Source: an uncultured Blautia sp.
Lineage (GTDB): Bacteria; Bacillota; Clostridia; Lachnospirales; Lachnospiraceae
Assembly: GCA_900543715.1 (NCBI GenBank)
Contig: UQSX01000008.1
Span: 1-64,000, forward strand
Length of the DNA stretch: 64,000 bases
Direction of reading: 5' to 3'
Shown here: positions 8,078 to 15,357 of the stretch, in pieces
Layout: each line of letters opens with the position of its first letter
Position numbering within the stretch: the first letter of the stretch is position 1
Made by a program: the position numbers and the translations under genes
Notes under the pieces: model-generated
Told to the model about the DNA's origin: nothing
Seen by the model: only the letters and a program-made list of their open reading frames with translations
Databases searched by the model: none

Positions 8078-8673
8078 TTGGCAGTCATCCCGGCGGGCAG
8101 GAGATGACAGCCAGACTGCTGACCCTTTCGGGACTCCGTCCTCCTGCCAGGATCCTGGAACTGGGAGCTGGAGAGGGAAAAACAGCGGCATATCTAAGAA
8201 CATTGGGATTTGAAGTAAGGGCAGTGGATCTGAAGCCATCAGGCCCGGGAGTAGAGCAGGGAGACATAAGAAGGCTGGATTTTGCCAGGGAAAGTTTTGA
8301 CTGTTGCCTGGCGGAATGTACGGTCTCCGGATGCGGAGACGGAAATGCGGCCCTCAAAGAGGCATTCCGGGTACTGAAAAAAAATGGCTGTCTGCTGATA
8401 GCCGATGTTTTTTTCAAAAAGAAAAAGGCGCCTTCCCTCTCTATGAGAGAGCCTCTGATATGGAACTGCTGGAAGGAAGCTTTTGAAAAAGCAGGATTCC
8501 AGATAGAAAAGGGGGAGGACGAAACGGAAGCATGGAAGGAATTTTTTTTGGAAAGTCTTTGGAACGGAAATGCAGAGGAAAGCTGTGTGGATTTCTTCAT
8601 AGAGGCAGGAAAAGCCGGGTGCGGATACTTCCTGGCCTGTCTCAGGAAAGGAGAGAAAAATGGATTTATTTGA
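8074..8673 (+). CDS. trsM: SAM-dependent methyltransferase, DVU_1556 (TrsM)-like
   Basis: 199-residue class I methyltransferase. The SAM-binding motif I is ILELGAGEGKTAAYL near residue 27, followed by the acidic motif II in VRAVDLKPSG and a proline-poor motif in the CLAECTVSGCGDGN region. The latter has several cysteines, uncommon at this place in ordinary methyltransferases. It starts inside the stop of the preceding gene and overlaps the next gene by 14 bases. In context this is the methyltransferase of the DVU_1551-1559-type set. The substrate is unknown; a pterin, a sulfur ligand or a peptide would all be possible. Family assignment is good, pathway assignment rests on neighbours. Confidence 0.8.
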   Translation: MIGSHPGGQEMTARLLTLSGLRPPARILELGAGEGKTAAYLRTLGFEVRAVDLKPSGPGVEQGDIRRLDFARESFDCCLAECTVSGCGDGNAALKEAFRVLKKNGCLLIADVFFKKKKAPSLSMREPLIWNCWKEAFEKAGFQIEKGEDETEAWKEFFLESLWNGNAEESCVDFFIEAGKAGCGYFLACLRKGEKNGFI

Positions 8674-9088
8674 GCGTATGCTGGAACTGTCAGGACAGGG
8701 ATTCTACTGCGCCCAGATTTTGATGATCCTGGCGCTGGAATCGGAAGAAAGGGAGGACCCGGATCTGATACGGGCCATGAGCGGATTAAACGGAGGCCTT
8801 GGATTTTCCGGAAGAGTCTGCGGCGCTCTTACGGGAGGCTGCTGTTTCTTGGGATATTTTCTGGGAAAAGGAGAGGCGGAAGAACTGGAGGACCCGGAGG
8901 CCCCGATCCTGATCCAAAAGCTGGCGGACTGGTTTGAAGAATGGACCAAAAGCCGGTATGGCGGCTGTACCTGCCGGGAGATCCTGGAGGGAGATCCGGG
9001 AAATAAAATGAAAAGATGCCCGGAACTTGTAGAAGAAGTATATCAGAAATGCCTGGAACTCCTTTCGGAAAAAGGAGGATTGCCATGA
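8660..9088 (+). CDS. C-GCAxxG-C-C family protein, DVU_1555-like
   Basis: 142 residues. It carries the C-GCAxxG-C-C family pattern in variant form: FYCAQILM near residue 16, GGLGFSGRVCGALTGGCC near 45-62, and further cysteines at CTCREIL and KRCPEL. Members are small helical proteins thought to bind a metal or Fe-S cluster through these cysteines and often sit with redox enzymes. Between helices is an acidic linker. It overlaps the previous gene by 14 bases and the next by four, so it belongs to the same tightly coupled block. GGAGAG before the ATG acts as ribosome site. Molecular activity is not established for the family as far as I know. Confidence 0.8.
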   Translation: MDLFERMLELSGQGFYCAQILMILALESEEREDPDLIRAMSGLNGGLGFSGRVCGALTGGCCFLGYFLGKGEAEELEDPEAPILIQKLADWFEEWTKSRYGGCTCREILEGDPGNKMKRCPELVEEVYQKCLELLSEKGGLP

Positions 9089-10164
9089 AAGGAGCAGGGC
9101 TGATCGCCGCGGCAGGAAGATCCAGACGGATGGAAGGATTTAAACCGCTGCTGGAGATAAACGGCTTTCCCATGATCGCTATGACTGTCCAAAGTATGGA
9201 AAATGCCGGGATAAGAGATATTACGGTGGTTGTGGGATACCGGGGAGAAGAGGTAAGGAGGGCCTTGAAGGCTCTGGAGGTAAAAATCGTAGAAAATCCC
9301 TTCTGGCAGGACACGGATATGCTGGCTTCTGTGAAACTGGGACTTGAGGCTGTGGACAGGAGACAGGGCGTATTTTTTCTTCCCGGAGACATTCCTTTAA
9401 CCTCTCCGGGAACTTTTCAAAAGCTGAGAGAGGGGATTTTGGCAGCAGAGCCGGAAACAGAGGCTCTGATCCCTGCTTCAGGAGGGAAGACCTTCCATCC
9501 CCCCTTTCTGTTTCCTGCAGGCTGTCAGAAAGCACTGGACTATCAGGGCAGCCGGGGACTTCAGGGAGCCTTTGGCGCCATGAAGACAAAAACAGTAGAG
9601 ACAGCAGATGGAGGAGCACAGATGGACGCTGATGATCAGAAAGATCTTGCCCATATCCGGGACTATGCCAGAAAGTACAGAGGGATTTCCCCCCAGTTGT
9701 GTGAAAAACTCTATGATGAAGTGAATCTCCCGGCCCATATCCGGGCCCACTGCATGGCGGTGGGGGATCTGGCGGCCTGGATGGCCCGGCGTCTGACAGA
9801 AGCAGGTGCTTTTCTGGATATAGAGCTTTGCAGAAGCGGAGGCTGCCTTCATGATCTGCTGCGGCTGGAGCCCTTTCATGAAAAAGCGGGGAGAAAGTTT
9901 CTGGAAGAAAAGGGGTATCTGGCTCTGGCAGCAGTAACGGGAGCCCACAGAGGTTTTGAGCAGGAGCCGGATACTCTTTGCAGAGAGGATGTACTGGTGT
10001 GTCTGGCGGATAAACTGATCATGGAGAACAGGCGTGTATCTCTGGAGGAGAGATATAGGAAAGCCCTGGAGAAAAAAGAAGTAAAAAAGCGTATTTTACA
10101 GGATATTGAAATCTGCCGTCGGCTGATAAAAGAATTTGAGGTGATGACAGGTGAAAGGTTATGA
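9085..10164 (+). CDS. MobA/MocA-like nucleotidyltransferase fused to an HD domain, DVU_1551-like
   Basis: 359 residues. The N-terminal half is a MobA-like nucleotidyltransferase: AAAGRSRRMEGFKPLLEI is the NTP-binding signature, with VVVGYRGEEV and FFLPGDIPLTS (metal-binding Asp) further on. The C-terminal half (about residues 200-359) is an HD phosphohydrolase, with H..H-type residues around AHCMAVGDLAAW and GGCLHDLLRL. MocA proteins add CMP to molybdopterin, giving the MCD cofactor found in Mop-type enzymes, so that is the natural guess for the first half. The HD part could hydrolyse a phosphate ester or a nucleotide on the same cofactor. The start at 9085 has AAAGGAGG six bases upstream. 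I recall the same fusion as the DVU_1551 family. Confidence 0.85.
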   Translation: MKGAGLIAAAGRSRRMEGFKPLLEINGFPMIAMTVQSMENAGIRDITVVVGYRGEEVRRALKALEVKIVENPFWQDTDMLASVKLGLEAVDRRQGVFFLPGDIPLTSPGTFQKLREGILAAEPETEALIPASGGKTFHPPFLFPAGCQKALDYQGSRGLQGAFGAMKTKTVETADGGAQMDADDQKDLAHIRDYARKYRGISPQLCEKLYDEVNLPAHIRAHCMAVGDLAAWMARRLTEAGAFLDIELCRSGGCLHDLLRLEPFHEKAGRKFLEEKGYLALAAVTGAHRGFEQEPDTLCREDVLVCLADKLIMENRRVSLEERYRKALEKKEVKKRILQDIEICRRLIKEFEVMTGERL

Positions 10165-11299
10165 GCAAAAAGTATATTTAAACAATGCTGCCACCTCCTG
10201 GCCGAAACCGGACTGTGTAGCCCTGGCCGTTTCTCAGGCTCTCAGGAGCCTGCCGGGAGACGCCGGCAGAGGAGGGATCCGGGAGTTTGATGTGTTTGAT
10301 CAGGTACGGAAAAAACTGTCTGCTTTGCTGGGAGTTTCCAGCCCGGAAAGGATTGCTCTGGGAAGTAATTCTACATGGGGCCTGAACCAGGCTGTTTTCG
10401 GTTTCCCTCTGGAACCGGGAGACCGGGTGCTGACTACAAAGGCAGAACACAATGCAGTACTCCGTCCTTTATATCGACTGGAAAAAGAGGGGATCCAGGT
10501 AATTTACCTGGATGTGGATAAGACTGGCCGGATAGAGCCGGAGGAGTGGAAAACAGCCGTAAGGAAATACCGGCCCAGACTGTGTGTGCTGATTCATGTT
10601 TCCAATGTGACAGGTGCTGTCAATGACGCAGAGACCCTGACGGCCATGGCAAAAGACGCCGGAGCCGCTATGCTTCTGGATATATCCCAGAGTCTGGGCT
10701 GGATCTCTGTTGAAATGGAAAAATGGGGAGCAGATATGGCAGCTTTTACAGGACATAAGTATCTGCTGGGGCCTCAGGGAACCGGAGGGCTTTACGTCCG
10801 GCCAGGGCTTACTTTGGATCCCTATGTACTGGGAGGCACCGGCGTAAAAAGCAATCTGAAGGAAATGCCGGAAGAAATGCCTCTCCATCTGGAGGCAGGA
10901 ACCGGAAACGAGCCTTCTTACCATGGCCTTCTTGCCGCCTTGCAATGGGCAGAAGAAAATCCTTTGGACCGGGAGAAAACGGAGGAAATCCTTCGGTATC
11001 TGAAAAAGGGGCTGAGGGATCTGGGCTGCCGGGTGATCCAGCCGGAACCTCCGGTTACGCCGGTGCTTTCTTTTACAATTCCAGGCTGGCATCCGGGAGA
11101 GGTCGGAGATATTTTATCCGGCAGTTATGACATTATCTGCCGGACAGGGCTCCACTGTTCGCCCAGGATCATGGAGAACCTTGGAACGCCCCAGGGGACT
11201 ATACGCCTGAGTCTGTCCCGTTTTACGAAAAGGGCGGATGCAGACCGGGTACTGGAAGCTGTGGCCGCTATGTGCGGAGACCAGATGGAAGAAACCTGA
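10151..11299 (+). CDS. Class V aminotransferase-fold PLP enzyme (cysteine desulfurase-like)
   Basis: 382 residues, fold type I PLP enzyme of the cysteine desulfurase/selenocysteine lyase branch. The start is GTG at 10151, with GAGGTGATG upstream; the product begins near VYLNNAATSWPKP, typical of this family. The PLP lysine is in FTGHKYLLGPQGTGGLY, and the candidate sulfur-carrying cysteine is in ICRTGLHCSP near residue 330. Likely reaction: removal of sulfur or selenium from cysteine or selenocysteine, passing it to an acceptor. Here the acceptor could be the terminal sulfido ligand of the molybdenum cofactor, a step handled with XdhC-type proteins elsewhere. It overlaps the preceding gene by 14 bases. 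Confidence 0.85.
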   Translation: MKGYEQKVYLNNAATSWPKPDCVALAVSQALRSLPGDAGRGGIREFDVFDQVRKKLSALLGVSSPERIALGSNSTWGLNQAVFGFPLEPGDRVLTTKAEHNAVLRPLYRLEKEGIQVIYLDVDKTGRIEPEEWKTAVRKYRPRLCVLIHVSNVTGAVNDAETLTAMAKDAGAAMLLDISQSLGWISVEMEKWGADMAAFTGHKYLLGPQGTGGLYVRPGLTLDPYVLGGTGVKSNLKEMPEEMPLHLEAGTGNEPSYHGLLAALQWAEENPLDREKTEEILRYLKKGLRDLGCRVIQPEPPVTPVLSFTIPGWHPGEVGDILSGSYDIICRTGLHCSPRIMENLGTPQGTIRLSLSRFTKRADADRVLEAVAAMCGDQMEET

Positions 11300-11321
11300 A
11301 AACGGAGGATACATTTTAAAG

Positions 11322-12941
11322 ATGGAATTTAAATGGAAAAAGACAGAAAACTGTTTTGCAGAAGCCAGAACGTATGAATATGAACTTCCTATTACCGGAG
11401 AGGAGCTGGCTGCAAGGCTGGAGGGGTTTGAAGTAAAAGAAAACCATCGGTTCCGCCGCCCGGTTTTTTCGGCAAAGAAGGGGGCTCTGGAGGTCAAGGG
11501 AATCCTGAAGGAAAAGGTTGTGAAGATCAATTATACAGCAGAAAACTGGGAAGAGGAAAAGAACCGGATGGAGGCCTGGATGAAAAACCAGGAAATTTAT
11601 ATGGAGGAAAAAGGAGAGAGCATCTGCCCGGTATGCCTGAAAGTCCTGCCGGCCCAAAAAGCAGTAAGAGAAGACGGGATCTATCTGGTAAAAGAATGTC
11701 CGGAACACGGAAGATTTGAAGCGCTGATCTGGGAAGGAACACAGGAAAGCTACCGGGACTGGGGAAAACATATCCTTCCTTCAGACAGGATTCCCGCCGC
11801 CCTTCCTGAAAAGCAGGGATGCCCTCTGGACTGCGGCCTCTGCGAAAACCATCAGCGCCGGGGCTGCTGTGTTCTGCTGGAAGTAACCGGAAGGTGTAAT
11901 CTTCAGTGCCCGACCTGCTTCGCCGGATCCGGCCCGCAAGGCCGGGATGTACCATTGGAGGAACTGAAAGACCAGATGCAGTATCTCATGGAACACGGAG
12001 GGCCTTTTAATCTTCAGATTTCCGGGGGAGAGCCTACGGTCCGGGAAGATCTGGAAGAAATCCTTCGATTTGGGAAAAAACTGGGTTTTACATTTTTTCA
12101 GCTGAACACCAACGGGATCCGTCTGGCAGAAGAACCGGGATATGCAGAGAAGCTGAAAAGAGCAGGAATTTCCTGTGTTTTCCTGCAGTTTGACGGACTG
12201 AAAGAGGCCCCATATCAGGTTTTAAGGGGCCGTCCTCTGCTGGAGATCAAAAAGAAAGCCATCGATGCCTGCGAGGCAGCGGGACTGGGAGTCGTGCTGG
12301 TTCCGGTCATTGCTCCGGGAGTTAACGAAGACCAGGCCGGGGAAATTCTTTTTTATGCAAGAAGCCGGATGCCTGTGATAAGAGGCGTTCATTTTCAGCC
12401 AGTCAGTTATTTCGGACGCTGCAGCGAGTCAAAAGGCAGCTATCGGATAACCATACCGAAAATGCTGAGGCTTCTGGAAGAACAGACAGGAGGCTGGATC
12501 CATGCCGGAGATTTTACCGGAGGAGGCGCCACTAATCCTTACTGTACCTTTCAGGCCAACTACCTTAGGCAGAAAGATGGTTCCATGAAACTTCTGGCTC
12601 ATGGGGAGCCAAGGACTTCCGGCCTGTCGGAACAGGCCCGGGATTTTGTGGCCCGCCAGTGGAGCGGAAACTGCTGCAGGGAAGGTCTTCAGGCCGGAGA
12701 TGGCTGCTGCGGGGAAGAAACGGGAAGACTGACTCTGGATACTTCTTCTCTGGACAATTTTCTGAGGGAGATCCACAGAAATACGCTGGCGGTTTCCGGT
12801 ATGCTGTTCCAGGACGCCTGGAATCTGGAACTGGACCGTTTACGCCGGTGTTATATTCTGGAATCAGACAGCCGGTATGGCATGGTGCCTTTCTGCATTT
12901 ATAATCTGACAGGATCTGACGGGAGGGCTTTGTATAGATGA
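11322..12941 (+). CDS. trsS: Radical SAM enzyme, TrsS-like, with N-terminal extension
   Basis: 539 residues from the ATG at 11322, which has GGAGG 13 bases upstream; the frame is open further upstream but runs into the previous gene. Residues 1-95 form an unrecognised charged domain. Then comes a CPVC knuckle (Cys102, Cys105) and, near 170-185, CPLDCGLCENH. The radical SAM core has VTGRCNLQCPTCFAG with the 4Fe-4S cysteines 192, 196 and 199, followed by QISGGEPTVREDL. More cysteines lie near the C-terminus (NCCREGL, GCCGEE). I recall TrsS as a radical SAM protein, sometimes a selenoprotein, in Mop-type clusters; no in-frame TGA occurs here. It would cleave SAM to make a radical; the substrate is unknown. 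Confidence 0.82.
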   Translation: MEFKWKKTENCFAEARTYEYELPITGEELAARLEGFEVKENHRFRRPVFSAKKGALEVKGILKEKVVKINYTAENWEEEKNRMEAWMKNQEIYMEEKGESICPVCLKVLPAQKAVREDGIYLVKECPEHGRFEALIWEGTQESYRDWGKHILPSDRIPAALPEKQGCPLDCGLCENHQRRGCCVLLEVTGRCNLQCPTCFAGSGPQGRDVPLEELKDQMQYLMEHGGPFNLQISGGEPTVREDLEEILRFGKKLGFTFFQLNTNGIRLAEEPGYAEKLKRAGISCVFLQFDGLKEAPYQVLRGRPLLEIKKKAIDACEAAGLGVVLVPVIAPGVNEDQAGEILFYARSRMPVIRGVHFQPVSYFGRCSESKGSYRITIPKMLRLLEEQTGGWIHAGDFTGGGATNPYCTFQANYLRQKDGSMKLLAHGEPRTSGLSEQARDFVARQWSGNCCREGLQAGDGCCGEETGRLTLDTSSLDNFLREIHRNTLAVSGMLFQDAWNLELDRLRRCYILESDSRYGMVPFCIYNLTGSDGRALYR

Positions 12942-14146
12942 ATATAGCGAAACTGGATTCCTGGGTAAAGGAGAAGGAAGGGATAAAAATCCTGGACCGT
13001 CAGGCGATAGAAAGCCTGCAGCTGGAAAAACTGAACCGGCTTCTGGAAAGAGAATACGCCAGGCAGGGATTTTACCGGAACCTGCCCCGGCGCCTGAATT
13101 CTCTGAAGGAACTGGAAAACCTGCCCTTTACCACAGAGCAAGACCTGAAAGAACAGGGGAATCGGATGCTTCTGGTCAGCCAGTCAAAGATCGAGAGAGT
13201 GAGAAGCTGGGAAACCTCAGGGACCACGGGACCTGCAAAAAGGATCTTCTATACCGCCAGGGACAATGACCGGACAGTATCTTTTTTTTCGGCAGGACTT
13301 TCTGAGCTGATCCATTGGGGGGAAAAGGCTGTGATCGCCATGCCTTTTACAGGAGACAGGGGACTTGGCGAACTGATACAGGAAGCTGTGGAAGGGCTGG
13401 GCGCCGTGCCTGTGCCTGCAGGAAATATGAAAAGCTTCGGGGAGATGATGGAACTTCTGGACAAAGAGAAACCGGATACGTTTATAGGCCCTCCTGTACT
13501 ACTGCTGTCTCTGCTCCGTATGAGGCCAAAGAGCAGTATCAAAAGAGGATTGGTCAGCGGAGATGCCTGTCCCCCGGGAATCATGAAAGCAATCGAAGAG
13601 CGTCTGGGTACCAGACTGTACCCCCACTATGGGTCCAGGGAAATGGGACTTGGAGGTGCTGTCACCTGTCCGGCTTTTCAGGGTATGCACCTGCGGGAAA
13701 ATGATATTATTGGGGAGATTGTAGACGAAAAGGGAAAAGCAGTACCGGAAGGAGAGTGGGGGGAGCTTACAGTGACTCTCATAGAGGCCGGGGCTATGCC
13801 TCTGATTCGCTACCGCACAGGGGACATAAGCCGCTTTTTGCCGGGAATCTGTCCCTGCGGCTGCTGTCTGCGGCGGCTGGATTCCGTCAGCAGGATTGGG
13901 GAAGGAAGAGAAATGGAAGAACTTGATGACTATATATTCCAGATCCCATGGATCGTGGATTACCGGATATCCAGGAAAGGAGAAATTCTGGAAATAGAGG
14001 GGCTGACAACGGAAAAAGGCATAGAGGAAAAAGCCGGAGGCCTGCTTCCCGGAGAGTGGAAAGGGAGAAAACTCAACTGTACCTGGAAATCTGCAGAACC
14101 AGAGGATGAGCCCTGCTACCGGGGAAAGCGCAGGATAGAGAACTAA
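12938..14146 (+). CDS. PaaK-like AMP-forming CoA ligase, DVU_1553-like
   Basis: 402 residues, ANL superfamily, phenylacetate-CoA ligase branch. The phosphate-binding loop is SWETSGTTGPAKRIFY near residue 90, the adenylate-binding motif is HYGSREMGLGG near 230, and YRTGDISRF near 290 carries the ribose-binding Asp. CPCGCCLRR just after it looks like the zinc or Cys knuckle of some PaaK homologues. The usual C-terminal lid is shortened. Expected reaction: ATP plus a carboxylic acid to an acyl-AMP, then a thioester; the acid is not known. ATGA overlap with the radical SAM gene implies coupling. I recall this as the DVU_1553 family found with the other genes here. Confidence 0.82.
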   Translation: MNIAKLDSWVKEKEGIKILDRQAIESLQLEKLNRLLEREYARQGFYRNLPRRLNSLKELENLPFTTEQDLKEQGNRMLLVSQSKIERVRSWETSGTTGPAKRIFYTARDNDRTVSFFSAGLSELIHWGEKAVIAMPFTGDRGLGELIQEAVEGLGAVPVPAGNMKSFGEMMELLDKEKPDTFIGPPVLLLSLLRMRPKSSIKRGLVSGDACPPGIMKAIEERLGTRLYPHYGSREMGLGGAVTCPAFQGMHLRENDIIGEIVDEKGKAVPEGEWGELTVTLIEAGAMPLIRYRTGDISRFLPGICPCGCCLRRLDSVSRIGEGREMEELDDYIFQIPWIVDYRISRKGEILEIEGLTTEKGIEEKAGGLLPGEWKGRKLNCTWKSAEPEDEPCYRGKRRIEN

Positions 14147-14175
14147 GAGAAGGGACAGAGGCAGGGGGAACGCAG

Positions 14176-14577
14176 ATGAATGAATTTTATTATATTGCCC
14201 GGCTGCGTATCAAGCGCAGAGAGGATAAAGGAAATGAATACTTTGGAAGGGGAGTGGCGGATCTTCTTCACGGTGTAGATCAGTTTTCCTCACTGAACCT
14301 GGCAGCCCGGCATATGGGAATGGCTTACAGCAAGGCCTGGCGGATCGTACGCCAGGCAGAAGCGGCGCTGGGCATACAGCTGCTGCATCGTATGAGAAAA
14401 AACGGTTCCACTCTTACAGCAGAAGGCCGGAAGATGCTTGAAGTTTATGAAGAGGCGGAACAGGCCGCCTGGGCAGCAGCAGATGCAGTGATAGAACGTT
14501 ATTATGGAGGAACGGGGAATGAACAGGATCAAAGAGGAACTGCTCCAGAACAGGGGAATGCTGGTGACGGACTTTGA
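14176..14577 (+). CDS. ModE-like winged-helix regulator without molybdate domains
   Basis: 133 residues, mostly a single winged helix-turn-helix of the ModE N-terminal type: GVADLLHGVDQFSSLNLAARHMGMAYSKAWRIVR is spread over residues 26-60, followed by EAALGIQLLHR and a basic wing GSTLTAEGRKML. E. coli ModE carries two TOBE molybdate-binding domains after this; they are missing here, leaving only a short glycine- and glutamine-rich tail. Such short forms are common in clostridia. It may control the mod operon that starts 780 bases downstream, where a palindrome overlaps the -10. The 3' end overlaps the next gene by 59 bases. Confidence 0.8.
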   Translation: MNEFYYIARLRIKRREDKGNEYFGRGVADLLHGVDQFSSLNLAARHMGMAYSKAWRIVRQAEAALGIQLLHRMRKNGSTLTAEGRKMLEVYEEAEQAAWAAADAVIERYYGGTGNEQDQRGTAPEQGNAGDGL

Positions 14578-15193
14578 TAGGACTCTGACCCTCTCTGGCA
14601 GTTCCCTTCATGGGGCGGTGCACGTACTGGGGGAAAATTCGGGACTGGCCGTAGGGCGGGACCGGCTTTTTCAGAAAATGGGAAGAGAGGTTTTGCGTGC
14701 TGCAAAGAGGGGGCAGGAGAAGGAAGCTTTGAACAAAAGGGCAGAGGACTGGTGGAAGGAACAGATGGAATTGTATGTGAGAGAGGGCATTGGCCAAGAG
14801 GTATTAAAAAAAGCGGCAGAGCTGCTGCCTCCCAGGAGGGAGGCTCTGGAACTCCTGGAGTTTTGCAGAAAGGAAACTTTGCCGGTCTGGATCGTCTCTG
14901 CAGGCTTGGGAAATGTGATCCGCTTCTGGCTGGAGGCACAGGGAATTTGGGAAACGGGGATCCAGGTGCTGGCCAATGAGCTTTATTATGCAGGGGAAAA
15001 CCCTGTAGGATACGGAGAAATCCTTACTATATGGAATAAAAGAGATAAATTTTTTGCTGTAGCAGCACCAGAAGAAGAACAGAAGTTATTTTTCCTTGGA
15101 GATAAAAGAGAAGATCTGAGATGGAGAAAAAATAATGAAGAAAGTTATCTGATCCAAGAAGGAGAAATAGTTAAAATAGAGGAATTTGCTTGA
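14519..15193 (+). CDS. HAD-superfamily phosphatase
   Basis: 224 residues. HAD motif I is LVTDFDRTLTLSG near residue 17 (nucleophile and acid aspartates), motif II is WIVSAGLGN, and motif IV is FFLGDKREDLRW. The helical cap between motif I and motif II fits subclass I. The start at 14519 is preferred over an ATG five codons earlier because GGAGG lies eight bases before it. Substrate: a phosphomonoester, not identifiable; homologues act on nucleotides, phosphoserine or cofactor precursors. As last gene of the ten-gene operon it may clean up a phosphorylated intermediate of the pathway, but it could equally be a passenger. Confidence 0.72.
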   Translation: MNRIKEELLQNRGMLVTDFDRTLTLSGSSLHGAVHVLGENSGLAVGRDRLFQKMGREVLRAAKRGQEKEALNKRAEDWWKEQMELYVREGIGQEVLKKAAELLPPRREALELLEFCRKETLPVWIVSAGLGNVIRFWLEAQGIWETGIQVLANELYYAGENPVGYGEILTIWNKRDKFFAVAAPEEEQKLFFLGDKREDLRWRKNNEESYLIQEGEIVKIEEFA

Positions 15194-15229
15194 GAAACCC
15201 AAAAAAAATTGCTATACTTATTATACAAT
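15190..15229 (+). promoter_or_regulatory. Promoter of the mod operon with a palindrome over the -10
   Basis: TTGAGA (15190-15195), 17 bases, TATACT (15213-15218). ATTGCTATA (15208-15216) is mirrored by TATACAAT (15222-15229), an imperfect palindrome that covers the -10, as expected for repressor control. The TATA-rich arms are reminiscent of ModE sites. The leader to the modA ATG is about 130 bases and holds a short TTCGG/CCGAA hairpin (15231-15247). Confidence 0.6.
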
Positions 15230-15357
15230 TTTCGGAGATTTGCCGAATATTTTTTGCTTGCAGGATGAGGGCCAGTATTTTTCTGATAGCTTTAGGAGCA
15301 AAGCGTGTAAATCCACGTTTTGTATATAAAATTTCTGAATAAGAAAGGAGAAAGCAA

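Noticed and set aside
11322..12941. Selenocysteine in the TrsS-like protein
   Set aside because: The gene has no in-frame TGA; the first Cys motif reads CPVC.
15225..15357. Possible molybdenum-cofactor riboswitch in the modA leader
   Set aside because: Only short stems (TTCGG/CCGAA, GCTTT/AAAGC) are visible and none match the conserved Moco RNA core I know; a covariance-model search would decide.
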